Source: Modestobacter marinus (lineage in GTDB: Bacteria > Actinomycetota > Actinomycetes > Mycobacteriales > Geodermatophilaceae). Taken from it: a stretch of 64,000 nt of DNA. A program made the translations under genes and the position numbers. The stretch covers positions 1 through 64,000 of the forward strand of contig NZ_JABGCH010000025.1 in the NCBI RefSeq assembly GCF_019799945.1. Reading direction: 5' to 3'. The notes under the pieces are model-generated. The model had not been told where the DNA came from. It made no database searches and worked only from the letters and a program-made list of their open reading frames with translations. Every line of letters begins with the position of its first letter. The stretch's first letter is position 1. This document shows, piece after piece, positions 61,731 to 64,000 of this stretch.

Positions 61731-62909
61731 TCAGGGCTTGAGCAGCACCTTCACCGCGCCGTCCTGCTTCTGCCGGAAGGTCTCGTACGCCTGCGGCGCC
61801 TGCTCCAGCGGCACGTGGTGGGTGGCGAAGGTGTCGACGGCGAGCGGGTCCTCGTCGGTCAGCAGCGGCAGGATGTCCGGCACCCAGCGCCACACGTTGG
61901 CCTGGCCCATCCGCAGCTGGATCTGCTTGTCGAACATCCGCATCAACGGCAGCGGGTCGGTCGCGCCGCCGTAGACCCCGGACAGCGAGATCGTGCCGCC
62001 CCGGCGCACGGCCTCGATCGAGGTGTTCAGCGCGGCCAGCCGGTCGACGCCGGCCACCTGCATGACCTTCTCCATCAGTGCGTCGGGCAGGAGCGCGCTG
62101 GCCTTCTGCGCGAAGCTCGCACCGGGGGAGCCGTGCGCCTCCATCCCGACCGCGTCGATGACCGCGTCGGGGCCGCGCCCGTCGGTCTGGTCGCGGATCC
62201 AGGCGACGACGTCGGCCTGCTCGGTGCGGTCCAGCACCTCCACACCCCGCGCGCGGGCGCGGGCGACCCGCTCGGGCACCGTGTCGCAGGCGAACACCCG
62301 GTGGCCCAGGTGCCCGGCGATCCGGGCAGCCATGTCGCCGATCGGCCCGAGGCCGAGGACGAGGACCGTGCCGCCGGGCGGGGGAGCGGCGTACTGCACC
62401 GCCTGCCAGGCCGTCGGCAGCACGTCGGAGAGGTAGACGAACCGGTCGTCGGCCGGGCCGTGCGGCACCTTGATCGGCAGGGTGTTGCCGAACGGCACGC
62501 GCAGGAACTCGGCCTGCCCGCCGGGCACCTGGCCGTAGAGCTTGGTGTAGCCGAACAGCGAGGCGCCCATGCCCTGCTCGCGGTTCTGGGTCGTCTCGCA
62601 CTGGCTCTGCAGGCCCTGCGAGCACATCCAGCAGGTGCCGCAGGAGATGTTGAACGGCACGACCACGCGGTCGCCGGGGGCCACCTCGGTGACCGCGGCA
62701 CCGACCTCGCGGACGATGCCCATCGGCTCGTGGCCCATCACGTCGCCGACGGTCATGAACGGGGCCATGACCTCGATGAGGTGGAGGTCCGACCCGCAGA
62801 TGCCGCTCGAGGTGATCTCCACGATCACGTCCGTGGGCTCCTGGATCGTCGGGTCCGGGACGGTGTCCACCTGGACGTCGTCGCGGCCGTGCCAGGTCAC
62901 TGCGCGCAT
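61731..62909 (-). CDS. zinc-dependent alcohol dehydrogenase (MDR superfamily)
   Basis: The 392-residue MDR enzyme has the catalytic-zinc GICGSDLH (Cys38), GHEPMGIV, a structural-zinc region with CGTCWMCSQGLQSQC, and the cofactor fold VLVLGLGPIGDMAARIAGHL. The long insert with NREQGMGASLFGYTKLYGQV is typical of the glutathione-independent formaldehyde dehydrogenase-like group. Substrate unknown. Intact. Confidence 0.9.
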   Translation of the reverse strand: MRAVTWHGRDDVQVDTVPDPTIQEPTDVIVEITSSGICGSDLHLIEVMAPFMTVGDVMGHEPMGIVREVGAAVTEVAPGDRVVVPFNISCGTCWMCSQGLQSQCETTQNREQGMGASLFGYTKLYGQVPGGQAEFLRVPFGNTLPIKVPHGPADDRFVYLSDVLPTAWQAVQYAAPPPGGTVLVLGLGPIGDMAARIAGHLGHRVFACDTVPERVARARARGVEVLDRTEQADVVAWIRDQTDGRGPDAVIDAVGMEAHGSPGASFAQKASALLPDALMEKVMQVAGVDRLAALNTSIEAVRRGGTISLSGVYGGATDPLPLMRMFDKQIQLRMGQANVWRWVPDILPLLTDEDPLAVDTFATHHVPLEQAPQAYETFRQKQDGAVKVLLKP

Positions 62910-63070
62910 GGGGGTGCTCCTCGGTCTCGGGAGCCCCGGACCGGCCGCGACGGGGTCGGGGGGCCCGGTCGGGGGCGTGACGTCGGTCGCCTACCCGTCA
63001 CAGCATGTCTCGACGCATGACGCGCTTGCAGGAGTGACGTCACGCAGCGTGCGCGCTTGGCAGCATCTGT

Positions 63071-63086
63071 TGTGACTTCGGCCACT
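63071..63086 (+). promoter_or_regulatory. weak CRP/GlxR-like half site upstream of the last gene
   Basis: TGTGACTTCGGCCACT matches the TGTGA-N6-TCACA consensus at most positions, with one mismatch inside the second arm and another at its end. It is about 100 bp before the last gene. Cell-wall/resuscitation genes of actinobacteria can be CRP/GlxR-regulated, but a site this weak could be chance. Confidence 0.25.
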
Positions 63087-63185
63087 TGACCTCGTGTGCA
63101 TGCCTGCGCGCTGGGATCACGAACAGGTCACGGCGTGTTTACATGACTCGCGTTGTGTTTTCAGCCGCTGACGAAAGACAGGTGC

Positions 63186-64000
63186 ATGGACCCGCAACAT
63201 CTCGCCCGGATCGACGACGACGGGTCGATGCGCCGCTGGCGCGGTGGCACGGCCGGTGGGGGCTCCGCCTCCGGGTCCTCGTCGTCGACCGCACCGGATG
63301 TCGCGGTGCTCGCACTGGTCGCCCCCCGCGCCGAGCCGGCCGACGTCTCCGCCCGGCGGGGTGAACTCGTCCTCGCCGGCGCGCCCGCGGCCCCGTCGCC
63401 GGCCATCCCGGCCCCACGCGGCGGCTCGGCCTCCGACGACTGGCCGCTGCCGGCCGAGCTCGAGCTGCTCGACCTCGCCGAGGACTGGCCGCTGGCCCCG
63501 GACGCCGGGCTGCTGGGCGCCGGGTCCGTGGACTTCTCCGGCAACGTGAACTTCTCCGGCAACACCGTGGCCGAACTCGGCGACGAGCCGGCGCCGTCCG
63601 GCCCGGTGACCGACCCGTTCGCCCCGGAGCAGGTCGTGGCCGCGCTCGCCGCGGGGCGTCGGGGCCGGCACCGCCGGCCGCCGACGCGCACCCGCCGCCC
63701 CGCCCTCTACCTCGCCGCCGCGCTGCTCGGTGCGGCCGGCGTCGCCGGGACCGCGGCGGCCGAGATCGGGACCACCGAGACCGAGACCGCCGCCGCCGGG
63801 AAGCCGATCAGCGTCGCCGAGGAGCTCGGGCTCCTGCAGGCCGACCCGCAGACCCTCACCGGGGACCAGGCCGCGGTCCGGCTCCAGGAGATGGTCGCCA
63901 GTCGCGCCGAGCGCGAGGACGCCCAGGCCGCGGCCGCCCAGGTGCAGGCCGACGCAGACCGGGCGGCCCAGGAGGCAGCGGCGGAGGCCGCCCGCCCCCG
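63186..64000 (+). CDS. membrane-anchored cell-wall-type protein, incomplete (cut by window end)
   Basis: ATG 63186 opens a frame with no stop before 64000 (271 codons visible). It begins MDPQHLARIDDDGSMRRWRG, then a long Ala/Pro/Gly-rich cytoplasmic segment with FSGNVNFSGN. A basic stretch (GRRGRHRRPPTRTRR) and a membrane helix (ALYLAAALLGAAGVAGTAAA) follow near residue 180. After the helix comes an Ala/Gln-rich coiled coil. A peptidoglycan-binding or hydrolase domain usually follows such a beginning, but it is outside the window, so function is unassigned. Confidence 0.7.
   Translation, partial: MDPQHLARIDDDGSMRRWRGGTAGGGSASGSSSSTAPDVAVLALVAPRAEPADVSARRGELVLAGAPAAPSPAIPAPRGGSASDDWPLPAELELLDLAEDWPLAPDAGLLGAGSVDFSGNVNFSGNTVAELGDEPAPSGPVTDPFAPEQVVAALAAGRRGRHRRPPTRTRRPALYLAAALLGAAGVAGTAAAEIGTTETETAAAGKPISVAEELGLLQADPQTLTGDQAAVRLQEMVASRAEREDAQAAAAQVQADADRAAQEAAAEAARP

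Noticed and set aside
62910-63185. Cyclic-di-AMP (ydaO-type) riboswitch before the wall-type gene.
   Set aside because: The conserved core of that riboswitch was not recognised; only a weak CRP-like half site is visible.

Overview
This is a very GC-rich window of actinobacterial DNA. The gene content fits Geodermatophilaceae or relatives (Blastococcus, Geodermatophilus, Modestobacter): F420/deazaflavin enzymes, an Lsr2-type DNA-binding tail, Arr rifampin transferase, IdeR/DmdR-like iron boxes, HdeD, DUF6325 and SHOCT proteins, and frequent GTG starts. The taxon is an inference; no rRNA or marker gene is present.

Layout. (1) 1-19.9 kb is an accessory/stress island rich in paralogue pairs: two DUF6325 genes, two HdeD membrane proteins, two copies of a ~70-residue protein, and a MarC gene plus a MarC tail. 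It also carries an agmatinase-family ureohydrolase, a DUF1269 protein, an arginine deiminase, a class II glutamine amidotransferase, a SIMPL protein, a two-gene membrane operon ending in a Vps62-like protein, a MalT-type LuxR regulator, a CPBP protease and an amphi-Trp/Lsr2 fusion. (2) 20-24 kb holds two decayed tyrosine-integrase 3' ends, one beside a tRNA 3' fragment. They flank an MFS exporter with a divergent AraC regulator. (3) 24.9-31.3 kb has an MHS transporter coupled to a CoA-transferase, a frameshifted release factor 3, a MerR relic and an orphan HPr-kinase-like protein. (4) 31.3-34.9 kb is a scrapyard of fragments (DUF1772, permease tail, reverse-transcriptase tail) around an intact divergent MarR/EamA pair with a palindromic operator.

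(5) 35-47 kb is better preserved: a wall transglycosylase with a long Pro/Glu/Ala repeat, a methyltransferase, a DUF1326-DUF2182 cassette bounded by 64-bp direct repeats, a PAS-PAS-GAF-SpoIIE phosphatase, an APC permease, a DUF2786 protein, an acetyltransferase and a PEP-mutase-family enzyme. (6) 47-50 kb has arr and a three-gene envelope operon. (7) 50-55 kb contains two iron-box-preceded siderophore genes, a zinc metallopeptidase, a Ddn-like reductase and a FUSC protein split by a stop. (8) 55-64 kb is ordinary chromosome: HTH_42 protein, GNAT, DUF1801, phosphoribosyltransferase, ABC-F, MFS, alcohol dehydrogenase, and the start of a cell-wall-type protein cut by the window edge.

One cross-cutting feature matters for any use of this annotation. 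Many conserved genes carry one-base length changes, and most of those that can be placed fall in short homopolymers (DUF6325 x2, arcA, prfC, MerR, permease tail). They look at least as much like sequencing length errors as real decay. Two in-frame nonsense codons (marC, FUSC) are a different class and are better candidates for true mutations.
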